DNA of 64,000 nt from Meandrina meandrites (taxonomy: Eukaryota > Cnidaria > Anthozoa > Scleractinia > Meandrinidae). Location: the NCBI GenBank assembly GCA_963693305.1, contig OY855915.1:18827222-18891221 (forward strand). The letters run 5' to 3'. A model generated the notes under the pieces. The model was not told where the DNA came from and searched no databases. It saw only the letters and a program-made list of their open reading frames with translations. Position 1 is the first letter of the stretch. The number at the start of each line of letters is the position of its first letter. Made by a program: the position numbers and the translations under genes. Shown here one piece after another: positions 1-12,300 of this stretch.

Positions 1-690
1 TAGGCATGCACATTATTTATGAGAAACGAGAATGCATTTGCCTGCAAGTGAAATTATATATTAATTTATGTACTATTGATATTATGTTACCTTTTGTCAG
101 CCACTAATATTAGTAATAGTAATGGTAATGGTAATAAAAATTATAATAATAATAATTAACTTACACTGGTATTTAATTTAAGTGCAAAAGAAATGCGTGG
201 AACATGAGTAAAGAGAGTTTGTTGACCATAAAATATGAAGCTGCTGTACTCCAATGTTGGCTGCTAGCAAGCTGTCTGCTTTGCAGCCCCCTCCCCCCAC
301 CCCAAGAAAAGTCACTGACTTCATTGGTCTCTATATTCAGTAACAATGCACACATGAATTGTTTTCTTACAAGTGTTACTATAGCTTTTAGTATATGGTG
401 TTTTTTTTTATCTTAGTTAGATAATAGATATAGGCCACTTATATTCTAACTTGGCTCCAAGACTTGCAGGGGAATACAACAAAACAAAAATTTTTTATTC
501 ATCCCCCCAACCACGATGTGATATCTTTTCAAGGAATCATTCTAAGCTGATAATAGGCCCGTGTTTCAATGTTTTATTAGTTTTCGCTTCCTATTTTCGA
601 CTCTTGTTTGTCAGTAGCTTGTTGAAGAAAAGGCCAAACTACGTGCAATTAAATTCTTAGTGGCAAAAACAATAGGTAAATCCTTAGCAG
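1..690. other. Non-coding AT-rich stretch
   Basis: I see no gene here. The only patterned sequence is a short run of TAA/TGGTAA trinucleotides at about 108-160 and a poly-C/T patch near 285-305. The open frames present are short and show no family resemblance. Confidence 0.5.
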
Positions 691-972
691 GATGATTGAA
701 AAGTGGCCGCGACCGCTTGACAAAGGTGGCTGCTTAGAAATAAGGGTTTTATTTAGACTTCAGTTCAAAACAGCCGTATTTTTGCGAACGCGAGGTCTCG
801 AGCCACTGTCGAAACAGAGAGTGCGACTGGGGAGAGATGGTTTTCGGCCTCACTCGCCCTTACGCACGCCCTCTGGACGTTTGAGGCTCGGGTGACGATC
901 GGCGCTTCGCGCCTTCGATACGCGACTGTTAACGATTTTAGAGAAAAAGACGGACTTTTTTGCAGTCTAGAT
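690..972. repeat. GC-rich interspersed repeat
   Basis: This block is clearly richer in G, C and CpG than its surroundings. It includes a small palindromic GGCGC-TTCGC-GCC patch at about 900-913 and ends in GCAGTCTAG at 962-970. CpG-dense islands of this kind, with a GCAGTCTA end, recur as non-autonomous repeats in coral genomes (recalled, not searched). It abuts the 3' end of the minus-strand frame at 991-1368 and may supply that gene's downstream sequence. Confidence 0.45.
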
Positions 973-990
973 TTTATTAACAGTGTTATA

Positions 991-1368
991 CTACCAATAA
1001 GTGGCCGCTTTATATAGGGGTTCGAGTGTAAAAACTGGTCTCTTTTCGTCCTGTTGAGCTGAATTAGAGCTAGAGTGTTTTCTCTTCTTCACCCTCTCGA
1101 AAATCTCATTTAGAGCTCTCTGACTTAAACAAGAAGTTCCACTATAAAAGGGATGGCACCTCCCACATTTCACACCTTTTTGGCGCGAAATGCAAATTTT
1201 TACCCTTGCATTCATGGCATGTTGCAGAGTCAAGCGTCCTGCAAACTGAATACGCTTCAAAACCTCATGAAACCAAGAGATACCCTTTACAAAAATAAGA
1301 TGTAACTTGCAACCTTTTAGCATAACATCCTCAGCAAAAATGAAGCACATTTTACCAGCAACTGTCAT
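991..1368 (-). CDS. Hypothetical small intronless protein (125 aa)
   Basis: I do not recognise this protein. The minus-strand frame runs from ATG at 1368 to TAG at 991. What supports a gene is its packaging: a good TATA box (TATAAAAGG) lies 83 bp upstream of the ATG, and an AATAAA polyadenylation signal (plus-strand 973-978) lies 13 bp past the stop. The product is basic. It has cysteines at about residues 59, 68, 71 and 80 with a CxxC pair (68-71) that could bind metal, and a Lys/Arg cluster near 94-98 that could be a nuclear-localisation signal. No signal peptide or membrane segment is evident. One oddity is that residues ~72-83 are encoded by an inverted copy of the gene's own TATA region, so part of the frame may be transposon-derived. 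It could also be a chance frame inside a repeat. Confidence 0.35.
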   Translation of the reverse strand: MTVAGKMCFIFAEDVMLKGCKLHLIFVKGISWFHEVLKRIQFAGRLTLQHAMNARVKICISRQKGVKCGRCHPFYSGTSCLSQRALNEIFERVKKRKHSSSNSAQQDEKRPVFTLEPLYKAATYW

Positions 1369-1480
1369 AGAGAAAGCGCGAGTTGTTTGTCAGCTGTTTA
1401 CGCTTTGATGGTTTATTGACGACTGGGCGTGAGAATGGCCAGGCCTGGCCCCTTTTATACGGGAACTTCTTGTTTAAGAG
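1124..1480. repeat. Inverted repeat pair carrying TATA boxes
   Basis: Plus-strand 1124-1152 and the reverse complement of 1449-1480 match over about 27 of 29 positions: CTTAAACAAGAAGTTCC, then a 1-3 base difference, then TATAAAAGGG. The arms are about 300 bp apart. They could be terminal inverted repeats of a ~357-bp element or a copied promoter block. No clear target-site duplication is visible. Confidence 0.6.
1451..1459 (-). promoter_or_regulatory. TATA box for the 991-1368 gene
   Basis: On the minus strand this reads TATAAAAGG, a near-consensus core promoter TATA box. A start site about 30 bp downstream would fall near 1420-1428, leaving a 5' leader of about 55 nt before the ATG at 1368. 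The matching inverted copy at 1143-1151 points the other way. Confidence 0.5.
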
Positions 1481-1699
1481 TAAAATAGCTACTTGCAGTC
1501 ATTGAATGGATGTCCTTCGAAATCGTAGAGATCTGATGAAAAAAACCGCACTCTGTAATATCACAATCCCATTTCCATCGAAGGAGATTAAATGCATGAG
1601 TAATCAACTTCATGTATGAACGTGAGCGTATAAAGTAGCTTCTCATGTTCAGTCTCTATTCATCAAGTGATAAATCCCGTTTTTATTTCTCTCTTACAG

Positions 1700-1912
1700 G
1701 CGGGAGTTTGCTCCATTTGTTTAGAAGGAGGAGGAGAGGGATTCCTTTCCATCTATCCATTAGGCACCCTGCCTCATGGATTGGGTGTGGGAGGGAAAAG
1801 ATATTGGTTGCCTCCGCTGTATGGCTCTCTACCCGAGTAGTTTATCCATTTTCTCTTCTGTCGCCGTTTGAAGAGCGATGCAACCATGCGAGGAGAGTTT
1901 GCTGATGTAATC
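1700..1912 (+). other. Candidate spliced exon of unknown gene
   Basis: A pyrimidine-rich acceptor (ends TCTCTTACAG at 1699) and a near-perfect donor (GTAAGTAT from 1913) bracket 213 bp. The first frame is open for 46 codons and reads as a Gly-rich peptide starting AGVCSICLEGGGEG before TAG. The third frame is open to a TGA seven bases before the donor. No frame is open throughout, so it is either a terminal coding or UTR exon, a non-coding RNA exon, or chance. Confidence 0.25.
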
Positions 1913-2544
1913 GTAAGTATCAGAGTGTGAACCTTTTTTAGTTTATACGATGAGGTGGACATCTTCTAGCATCGTTCCCATTGCCTTGACGTTTTTTGAT
2001 GTGGTGATGCTTTTTTAAGGTTTAGTCTAATCTTTGTGGAGCTATTCTTCAATTCAGTCCGAGTCTAATACGCTTAACGATAGTGTCAATGGGTGGCTTT
2101 TCACGTGTCTAAATTACCATCATTCGTGGTTGGTTGGTCGTTATATTTTCTGGTTGAGAAAGTGATGAAAACCCATTGGAAGCATGGTTGAATCTAACCC
2201 AAACTGAAAATGTCTTCGAGATAACGACAAAAAAACATCTGTTTTGTTTAGAACAAAAGTGACGGCCTTTCACTCGGTAAAATGTCAGTTTTCCAACAGG
2301 TTGTGAACGCGTAATAAGAAGACGCCTAATATAAGATGTACTCTCTGTGTGTTCAGTGTGTTTGCATAATTTTGGTGACAACCTTTCAAGGGATTTTATG
2401 GTATGGTATGATTTTACGGTTTTGGTGGCGTGTGTCTGGAAAAGCTAGGTAACAATGTTTTGTGAGTTTGTGGCTCGTCAGACGGTGCTTTATGGTATGG
2501 ATACCTTATGTTTACCCTCGGATTTGACGAGTAGCTTTATCATA
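1913..2544. other. No gene seen
   Basis: This is AT-rich sequence without a supported gene or a recognisable repeat. The 90-codon minus-strand frame at 2109-2381 has no feature that supports it. Confidence 0.45.
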
Positions 2545-2881
2545 GCTAATATCTCCGAGCATTTCCCACCCACCTTGACAGTAAAAGACCAGACCACAAC
2601 ACCGGGAACTTCATCAGTTCCCTACTCTTTGCGATAAGTGTGTGGGTTCTTAAACGTCCCCTGCTGACCATGATAGTAAAGTTACAGAAGACAGGGCCTA
2701 CAGTTTACCGTCCTTATCCTAGAAGACTAGAATATCTAACTATTTGCAGATGTCACTGCAAAGGCATCACATTCTCTTTAGTTATTTGAAGACCCTGAAT
2801 GTTGGTCCGGTCGGGCGTTCGTACCCGAGACCTCCCGCACGGTAGTCCGGCGCTCTACCAACTATGCTAACCGCGTCGGCG
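2545..2881 (-). mobile_element. tRNA-derived SINE, family 1
   Basis: Read on the minus strand, the element opens near 2881 with a tRNA-like head. It has an A-box-like TAGCATAGTTGG, then GTAGAGCGCCGGACTACCG, then a B-box-like GGTACGAAC in which one T is changed, so internal Pol III promotion is probably weakened. A non-tRNA body follows (GGACCAACATTCAGGGTC, then GTTCCCGGTGTTGTGGTC near 2610). I recall the same head and body from abundant anthozoan SINEs. The 3' limit is approximate. It is an old copy with several substitutions. Confidence 0.75.
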
Positions 2882-2889
2882 GTTGGGAT

Positions 2890-3935
2890 TGCTGACCAGT
2901 ACCCAGTCTTCTTTGTCGGTAGCTCAGCGTTAATGCAGGCCGTACCCCGCCCTCACCTACTAAGTCAAAATGTACAGTTTGGTTTTGTCACAGGGGCCCT
3001 CATGCGACCCTACTGCTACATGTACGGCACGTGTGATGGATTCTGATGTCGGAAGATGGTCTTATTTGGTTAAATATCATTCTAGCGGACGATATACTAG
3101 CAACTGAAATAATCACTTCCTCAGTGAATAATCAGTCGCCTTGCTCTAATGCTGAATCCCGCTGTTGGAATGAGCCATAAAACCAATCGCCTGGGACTGT
3201 TTTTTTTTCATGGAAATACATGGGTGTTTGGTGTAACGCTTGGTAGATTTAGCTGGAAGCAAAAAACGTTTTCGTCCAACTAACGCGGACTGTTAGATGA
3301 TGCTCCAGCTTGTGACCGTACATAAAACCAAGAAATATAACCTTTCGTTGATACGCTTCTATTAACCGTCGACTTTGTAGAAAAGAAGCACTTTGGGTCT
3401 GAGCAATGGCTTAACATTGTTTCATATGGAATGTTGCTATTTGTTCTTTTGAGTGTGGAAAGGATAAATCTTATAACTGAATTCTTGACAATTGGTAATT
3501 TTTTTCTAGGCGTTTGCAATCTTAGCTTTTCGTGATTTTTTAAAAAGCGTTGTTATTGAATATTAACCGCTAAAAGCGTCATTACAGTTGCATTAAGGTA
3601 ATAATGAATAATGCTTCCGTGCGTGGTCTTTTATGTCCTCACTAACGGGAAGTATGACTAACTGTGTGGGCGTTTAATGTTGTATTTCTTGTTTTTCTCT
3701 TTTTCACTTGCTCAAGACAGCAGCCTTTACAGGTAATCATGGAGTTAAAGTTATTACAATCATTCTACTAATTTTCAGTCTTCAGGTCATTGTTTTTCTC
3801 AAGTTTGCTCTTAGACGTATTTCTTGTGAATGCACCCTTCTGGTGCTGTTCACGAGGTATTGCAGAACTCACTTACCCTATAGCCATTCAGATCAGCAGA
3901 ATGAATGATTTAAACTAGCAAGTTTGAAATCCCAG
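2890..3935. other. No gene seen
   Basis: This non-coding stretch follows the SINE. Short open frames (for example 3280-3519 minus and 3708-3908 plus) lack initiation context, splice context or family resemblance. Confidence 0.45.
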
Positions 3936-4410
3936 CGCTTGGACCATTCAAATTAAAGCTGTTGATGATTACATTCGTGTTTTACTGTTATTAAAGGTGC
4001 TCTTGCTGTCTAAAATGCTATGAACTTTTGAGTCTGTGAGCAAGAACCGACCGTTTAAACGCTTTAACGAAAGCTAGTGAATGGGATGGTGTAAACTGTT
4101 TCGATACTGCTTGTTTTGTTTTACAAGGTGGTGGTTTGTAGAGTTTAAGTTTGTGGATGAAACCGAAATGTGTGACCGTTCGAATGAACGATTGTGAGCG
4201 ATACTTAGATGGTGTGATCTCTTGAATAGAGGCTGCGGATGACCCAAATATTCTTCAGTGTGATGTCTTCCTTATTTCTACTTTCAGTCAACGCAGTTCT
4301 GATCAACTTGTGGGCGAATTGTTCGTATTAAAATAAACACCCGTGTTGGGTTTCTATTGACTATTAAAACGTGTTCTCACTTGTGTTGGTTTTGTTCATG
4401 TACTATTGAA
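3936..4410 (+). repeat. Degenerate 'GTCTGTGGATGAAA' monomers
   Basis: Decayed copies of a dispersed anthozoan-type monomer are present. Signatures are GACCATTCAAATTAAAGCTG (about 3942), a GAGTCTGTGAG piece (about 4031), an ACAAGGTGGT piece (about 4123) and TTGTGGATGAAACCG followed by TGTGTGACCGTTCGAATGA (about 4151-4190). The same motif order recurs at 6.5-7.1, 34.5-35.7, 61.4 and 63.4 kb. Confidence 0.6.
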
Positions 4411-6415
4411 TTACAAGCTATGATCATTCAAACTTCAGTTCTTTCTTCAAATAGTGCCGTCCTTTTTCTTTGATCTGTGTTCTACCTTGTTTACCGGACT
4501 TGTGGTCTCGCCACACGATTCTGTCTTAAAACTACGTTGCCTAAGTGCTAAGGGCGTGACCACTTGCATGTTTCTCGAATTCCTCATAAACAGAATTGAA
4601 CATTTGGACACTTGTCTGGAACATTCTGGCTCCATCGCGTGATTCGTGCTCATTAGCACAGTGCTGGGCATCTTTTTTCTGACCACTGATTACACTCTAA
4701 ATGGTCCGGTCAATTTTACGGCCATTAAAACTGTCTATTTCGGGAACTATTAATTACCTCTCCTAGTTTTTAACTCGCTCTCTAGCGTGTGACTAATGAC
4801 GAGCAATCAGCTAGTCACGAAATGGATATAGCAACGTTATGTAAACACAGAATCTTTACATTGATTGTATACCATTTTATTGTTGTGGAGGAAGAGTCTA
4901 GGTTACCGAGACGAATTTAGAAGGAGTGTTTCCTCCCTATAATGTTGATCACCTGTTCAAATGGGCCCGTATTTACCAGGGATTGCGTAGACACCCATAA
5001 GTGAATGACACAGATGATTGGTTCTGCACGCGATGATAAACTGTTTTGGCTTTTACTTGCTTCGTCCCATTCTTTTTGTCCTCTCAGCAAATGTTTTGTT
5101 CCGTTCACAGTTCAGTGTCCACTGAAGTGTTTTCGTCTACTCCGGATGCTCTATTCCCATTGGTACCGTAGTGCCACTACACAACTAACGTAAAAGCACT
5201 TCTGTTCTCTCACGAAATGTTTATGTCGCGCTTCACTCGTTAAGACTTCTAAATTGAATTTTTGCCAGTAGCGTTTTGTTCCTTTGTGCTTCCTTCATAA
5301 GGCATCTCTTTGGAGCTCGCCTCTGGGTATACCATAAAGCAGCCCTAGAAAGGTCTGCTCTCTTAACTACTCATATTGTCCGATATCAGGTGAGATTAAT
5401 ACAAAATAGAGGCATAATATGTTCACATCCTGCAACGCCTTCATTTAATTGTACTTCTAGTGAACTCTTTCCGTAACTATTATAAGCAGTTACCTAAAAA
5501 CTGTTTTCAGTTATGCCGTACTTCACGTGCAACGCAAACTCAGCTTTTATTTGCAAGGAGTGCTAATTAAAGTTGTTTTGAATCCCACTTCCCTCGCTAT
5601 TAAACAGCGTGTTTAACCGAGGATTTTATCCCTTGATTGACATTGCTTGATCGTTTGTATGACTTGCATTACTTCTCATTATATATGAACATAGCGGGCT
5701 GTTTTTATAGAGACTGCCTCTTAATACTATCGTAAGACAATTATATTAGTTGATTCCTCAGGTCTATTCTATGCTACACTATCATTTAGTGCTAACAGAG
5801 GACGTTTAAGTATAAACCACCTAAGATTGACGTCTTTCATACTGCAAAAGTCTTAATTTAGATTCCTTTTTTCTTAAAACTACGTTGCTGGTTATGCAAT
5901 ACTGTCATTGAACTGACATCAGTTGCAGTATCATCAGTTGATCACAGTCGTGTTTGAAATCCAAAATTCCTTTTTCACCTTTTAGGGATGCCTGGTCACA
6001 TTGGTCCTCAAATTGATAGAAATCTAATAACATTCTTATTTATAGGAAGAGCTATAATACAAGGTAGTGATCGTACATGTCTGTCATGTCTTTTTTCTAC
6101 AAGCTTATCTAGATTATTTATATCATCCTAAACGCTGAGTTTTAAGTGTTTTCAAGAAACGTTTGAATGGTCTCGACGCGGATAACCACATCTCAACAAA
6201 TCAGTTGATTTCACAGTGTCATAATTCTTATTCGTAGAAGGCATTGTAAATAAACTCTTAATTTGAAACGTAGTAATAAGCCCAGTGGATAATAATATCC
6301 TTCAGGCTCTTACTAAAATTTGTCCAGTTTGTTTGAACATGAAAATTTGGTTTACAGTATTAAACCTTTCTTTAACTTTCTAGAGACAAAACTTTAGTCA
6401 AGTATATGTTTCCAA
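4411..6415. other. No gene seen
   Basis: About 2 kb of AT-rich DNA with no supported gene. Frames of up to about 79 codons occur on both strands (4447-4686, 4917-5108, 5276-5476) but overlap one another and show no homology that I recognise. Confidence 0.45.
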
Positions 6416-7153
6416 CTTGTAATTTCATCGGTAGAATTTTTCGACTTATGACCAGTATACAGAAAGTTCCTGAGCATTATTGATACTGTTTATTATTCTG
6501 TACAAAGTGGTTCTAGCAGTCAGGATTTTATGTCTGTGGATGAAACCTTTAGTTAATGTATGACCCCCTTAAATGAAAGCTGTTGGGCAGTACTATTATC
6601 TGATGCTTATGTTGCTTATGTTGTGTAAGGTGGCTCTAAGTTCCGAGATGAAACTCTAGCGTGTACTCACTCAGATTAATGCAATTTAGCAATAGTTTCA
6701 CATTCATTGTGTTTACATGATGCCATACAGGGAGGCTGCAACTTCTAAGACTGTGGATGAAACTCTAGTGTGTGAACGTTATTATCGGTAAAATTTTCTT
6801 GTAACTTTATCGGTAGAATTTTCCGACTTATGACCAGTATACAGAAAGCTTCTGAGCATTATTGATACTGTTTATTATTCTGTACAAAGTGGTTCTAGCA
6901 GTCAGGATTTTTTGTCTGTGAATGAAACCTTATTATAATGTGTGACCCCCTTAAATGAAAGCGGTACAGTGGTGCATTTGTTATGTTGTGTATTTTGGCT
7001 CTACGTTCCGAGATGAAACTCTAGTGTGTACTCACTCCGAGATAAATGCAATTTAGCAATAGTTTCACATTGTGTTTATGTGATGCCATACGGGGTGGCT
7101 GCAATTCCAAAGACTGTCGATGAAACCCTACTGTGTGAACGTTATTACAAAAT
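6416..7153 (+). repeat. Two-copy tandem duplication, ~380-bp unit
   Basis: Copy 1 is 6416-6797 and copy 2 is 6798-7153. Both carry in order CTTGTAA, ATCGGTAGAATTTT, GACCAGTATACAGAAAG, TACAAAGTGGTTCTAGCAG, GACCCCCTTAAATGAAAGC, CCGAGATGAAACTCTAG, TTTAGCAATAGTTTCACATT and a closing GTGTGAACGTTATTA. Each unit is itself made of several 'GTCTGTGGATGAAAC' monomers. The copies differ by point changes and small indels, so the duplication is not recent. Confidence 0.85.
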
Positions 7154-8948
7154 ATATTAAGCAGCGCCTTCTTGACATTTCAGGCACTTGTGTGAGATAA
7201 GAATGCTGGTTTTCAGTTAATATATTGTAAGTAGAAAATTAAGTCGAATCCTTGTCTTTGAAATTCAATGAAGTTGACTCAGAAGAATTGTTTCTTATCG
7301 AGACAAAATAAAACACTAAACACTATGAAGGACTGATGGATTGCAATTTATATAAAGATATGAATGGATTCAACTGTGGAAGATACAAACTGAAGTGATT
7401 TGACAAAAACTGGCTCATTTTCTTTATTGCTTCAATTTAATCACTCACTCAGTTGTGGATCTTTTTCAATGCACGGCTGAAGGTGAAGGGCGTGGAATAA
7501 GACCCCCTTTATTTACGCAGTGAAAGGATGGGGGATGTTTGTGAGGCGTTTCACAGTAAGCTTGAAATGTTAAGTAGAGTCGCAATTGTTTATTTTTAGT
7601 TAACAGTTTTGCGTTGTCATATTAAGACATGTAAACCCAACCTTGCCTTGGGCGGATTGTTTTGACAGCTTAGTAAACCTATGTTATATCTGTTCATCTT
7701 CTGTTGGTTCTTTGCATGTCAAGGTAGTTCACGCCTGCTAGGCAGTCTAACCTTGCTGTGAGTGAGAGGGGAGGTATTAGGAGAAAGACCTGAATAAAGT
7801 TGGTCTCTTGGTCTGTCAGGTTGAATCCATTGGTCCCAAAAGGAGCTCAGAGTCTCTGCCGATACTTTCTCTGGACCTGAAGAGTTTTGGTGTTTGATAT
7901 TGTAATATTAATCCAGCTGGCAATAAAATGCCAAAAATCACCTCTGTCACAATTTCTTACCATTGTCAAAACGGACTTCAGCATGTTTGTATCCGTAGGT
8001 CTGTATTTTGCATAATTGTAACTCCTTGGGAGAATTTGGTCTAGTCAAAACGTTTTCTTCCTAACATGATTAAGTCCTTTATAAGTTAGAGGGTCAGTCG
8101 CATAGCTCACCACCTGATCTTTGTAGCAAAAATTACATATTACGGAAACGTTTTCCTTAAACGAGTTAATTATAGTTCTCTAAGAAATCGGCTTAGTTCA
8201 TCTGCCAAATAATTGGTCATGTAGTGTGGTTTTCACTTATAATTTTGTGGGTGAAATCATAGAGTTAAAAGAAAACCTATTAAGCAGGACTTTCTTGTGG
8301 TGTTGTTCCGTTTTCCAATTTCAAATGGTTGCCGATTTGTCAGATTTGAATTCTCTGTGGGTCCGATTAATTCTCTTAGAATTAATCGCCATATCTTCAA
8401 ACGCTTCGAAGAGTTAACGTTTTTATCTGGGCGTACCTGAAACCCCGTGGTCTTTATCACTGAACAATGTACTGCTGTTATTACAACTTTGTGGCTTTCT
8501 CAAACACATCGGCTAAGAGTTCAAATAAAATGAATTGCTTTTTTGTCTTTTCTAGATTCCGGTGGCACGATAAGCATTGGTTTAAGAGAAAACAAAGAAA
8601 ACTGGTTTCAATACTCATCACAATTTGGCTTTACCTTTTATATCTGGGTCGTGTGAGATTTCAATAACATTTCATTAAACACGTTATTTTCTTTCGTAGC
8701 TTTTGTTATCTCTTTGTTTCTTTTGTCTCTCCAACAATTAAGTGTGTCTGGCAGTAAAAGAGATTTTGCCTTTTAAAAGTTCCGAACTTTTTGAAATGGC
8801 CGCTATTGGCGCCAGATAAGACGAAGATAAGAAACTTAGAGTGCTTCCAATTTGGTCTTTCGTCGCTTTCAAATCTTTAGACTGCTCTTGCAGTTCATGC
8901 GGTGAGTTTTTAATTTCGTTAAAATTGGAGGAGGCCTTTGAAGAGCAC

Positions 8949-8968
8949 TAAGCTTATTAATAAGCTTA
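8949..8968. repeat. 20-bp perfect palindrome
   Basis: TAAGCTTATTAATAAGCTTA is identical to its reverse complement and contains nested AAGCTT and ATTAAT sites. It could be a dimeric binding site or chance in AT-rich DNA. Confidence 0.6.
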
Positions 8969-9249
8969 CAAGTCGGTAATACGACTAGCAGTTGTCCTTC
9001 GGGCCCCGAAGTCTTTTAACACGTGTGTGTATGGGTTGGTGAAATTATACACATGTCTATATTGTAGATTGATAATTGCTCTGGAGCGTTTATCTATGGC
9101 ACCGTTCATTGCGAAGTAAAGTACCGAAAAAATAGTTGGACTTTAGAATTAAAAAATTACATTTTTTTCATATTCCGGTACCTCTGTCTGTTGTGGTATT
9201 GTAGTTATTTTACCTCCCTTTAAAGGGTACTTTGCTATTTTTTGTAAAG

Positions 9250-9347
9250 CATTTTACACTTGCAATTCTGAAAGTGATGCTATGAACGATTGTACACTTG
9301 TAAACCATTTTACACTTGCGAGTCTGTAAGTAACTTTATGAACGATT
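9250..9347 (+). repeat. Short tandem duplication, ~55-bp period
   Basis: CATTTTACACTTGC, a GTAA/GTGA patch and TATGAACGATT occur at 9250-9291 and again at 9305-9347, with the related fragment TACACTTGTAAAC between them. Confidence 0.7.
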
Positions 9348-12300
9348 TTTTAATAACACACTTTTTAGCTTCTAATTAAGCTGAAGTATTTATTTTGATC
9401 TTATCAGCATCAAACGGAATTATTAAATAAGCATGTTATTTGCCTTGTCCGAGGAAATAAGACGTTTATTCTGACCATAAAATTCCACTTCTAGGTTACT
9501 GAAAATTCTAATAGAGATTGTTATCCTATGGACATAATTGACTGGTTCTGGGTTTTGGTCGCAATATAAGTTCATTTTTTTATTATTTTATTTTACAGCT
9601 TTCACATTAAATTTATATGTGATTGTGGCTATTGTCTACTGAAGGAGGTCATTGTTGAATTGTTTTCTTGGACACCTTGACATAATAAACTTTATTCCCC
9701 AGCAAATGTTTTCAGGTGCATCCATTTTGAACTACTGTTGCGCGAAAAAAATCCTTGTTGTTGAATCAATATGTGAAACCCTCTCGCCCAGGGTTTTCAA
9801 GTTTCTTTTTCATTGTGTCTACTGGTGACCTATGGACCGCTTCGGAATAAGGAGTTACGTTTACTTCAATCAGGGCATTTTGGTAGTTACACCCATAACT
9901 GGAATGCAAACATCTAAACTAATTTTGTGGTAAAGAGCAGTGAATGAGATCATCGATTATAAGTCTTTGAATTATGGATTAATATCTTTAGAAGACGGTT
10001 TATAACTTTGAGACCGTTAACCGCAGAAACAGTGAGTTGGTTCACGCCTAACCGGCCCTTCTAGAACATCAAATAAATCCGATAATTGGATGCCTAGTGC
10101 TCGATTGATTGGACCTTGTCAGTCGCAATTATCTCGAGTTGACTTGGCTTGAGTTCTTCGTGTAAAAGTGCACGAAACGTACGCATGTAACTAAATTGTA
10201 ACCATATCAAGCGTTCCAAAACCGTCTACAAAGAAAATCCCCAAATACCCTCATTTTTTTTGAAGTATTGCGGTCGTTTCTGTTGCTTTTGCATCACGTG
10301 ATTACGTAGCATCTACATGGAGGAGCTGGCCAAATACAGACATTCAAGCGCTAAAAGGCTTTTCAAGTATTGCTCTTGACGTGTTGTGATCAAAACAACT
10401 CCTAATCGTATTTTAGCTCCACTTGGCCACCCATGACAAATATGTGAAGTGGATCCCAGCCCTGAACAATAAAGGAACGCTGCTTCTAATCCTTGTTTTA
10501 TTCTATACTCTAATAATTGCAAACAGAAAGAGTTAAATTAGCCTTCCAAGGGCAAAATGATCGAATCCTGGATTCGTGACGATGCACAGAAATACATAAT
10601 GTCAAGTGGATGGTTGCATGCATTCTGTGTTTCATGACTTTACTGAAGTGTCATGTGATTCTGTTGTAGCCATGTCGCCGAGGCATAATATCACTGAAAA
10701 AGGCATTGAAACTGCTAACCCATGAAACTGCTAAACCTCAAATCCCAGTGAACGTAGCATTTTGGATTGAACAACAATTGCTTATTGTTCTTCACTTTCC
10801 TTTCTTTTAATTTATTTTCCCGGTTATGTTCGCGGCCACAATGCGTTGAATTGACTTGCAAGCTAGATAATATCAACTCTACTTGTGGTTGCAATTATTT
10901 TTACCAGCGAGTTATATTGATATGAAAAAGCTAAATATACGTATCTGTAGTTTTGCTTACTCATTCTTGTTTACAGGTTTTGTTTTTAAATAGCAGCTTT
11001 CGTCGCTTTCGTCAAGGAATAAATATCGGCTTTGCGCGATTGAGTGTTCTCGAGTAGGCCTTTATCGCTTGTACGTCATAGATACCCAGCTCGTGAGAAC
11101 CGGGCCACTTCCGTGAACTCTCACAGGAACTTTGGCGCGCTGTTAAGTACCGCGGTGCGCTTAACATCACTTGATGGCCAGAGTGTTCGTGACCATAGCC
11201 TGGTTTTGTCAGGAAGATTCCGGTCAAGCTTTTCTTCGTCAATAAAACTTAAATTGACATTAAAACTGCGGGCAAATTGAACTGAACTTTCCGGTCTTGG
11301 TAGACGCTTGCGTACATGCTGCCTCAGGAGTGATTTTGGCCATGTTTTCGTGGAATAATTCTATGCAGTTTGAGTAAGGGCAAAAGAGCAAAAACTGACC
11401 CGAATATTGGCACAGAAATGCGATGCTTACAAGCGTTTGTTTTCTTGTTCACCCTGTAGCTTGATATATGTTGACCCTGAAAAATTGCTCCAAGAAGAAC
11501 AGCCTAAAGTCGGCAAAAAGAGGCGGCGTTTTTTTTTCGCATGAAATTTTCATGGCAGAAACCGAGAGGGTTAGAATCGGAGGCGTTTTTGGATTTGCCG
11601 AATTTTCGGTAATTTCAACCACAACCAAATCGTCAGTTTTATAAATAACTTTTAAGAGGTGACGTAAATTCTTGTTTCCTATTTGATCAGAACCTTTCTT
11701 TTAAAAAAATGGAAAACTGCTAAGTGTTTTCTTATTTTTATCCAGCAGCGCTAACAAGAGAGATAAACAAAACATATTGGTAAATTCGGTTGTTTTCAAG
11801 GCGTTTCCAGCGAGTTCAAACTTGTAAATCAGAGAATAGTATGTATATTTAAAGAGAGTCACAAACGAACCACAAATCACGATATTTTCGTCTCAAAAAA
11901 ACATGAAATATTATGTACCTGGTGTTTGAATCATTACCAAGCAATTTGTTCTCCGTCTCAGGACTGATGAATTTGCCGTGATCCGTAATATTTTGTAAAA
12001 ATATTGCTCCTCTCATATTTGTATAAATAAGGCTTAGTTTGTTCAGCGTATAGTATAGTTTTTGTTCTATCGTAATATATTTAGAAGCTGTGCGTAACCA
12101 AATCTTTCTTACTGAATAATATTAAGGAAAGATCACTTTTCATGGCACGCCACCTTTTTTAATCTATGTTCAGAAGCAAAGTTATTTGATGTTGTTTCTC
12201 TTTTCTGCTACATTCTTTCGTTGTCTTTTTTTTCGTGTATACCGAGATTAAACATCACTGGCCTCTCACGAAAAAAGATTTACTTGCTTCCTTCTAGTTG

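Noticed and set aside
2811..2881. Possible tRNA gene on the minus strand
   Set aside because: The B box is mutated, the acceptor stem does not close, and a SINE body follows.
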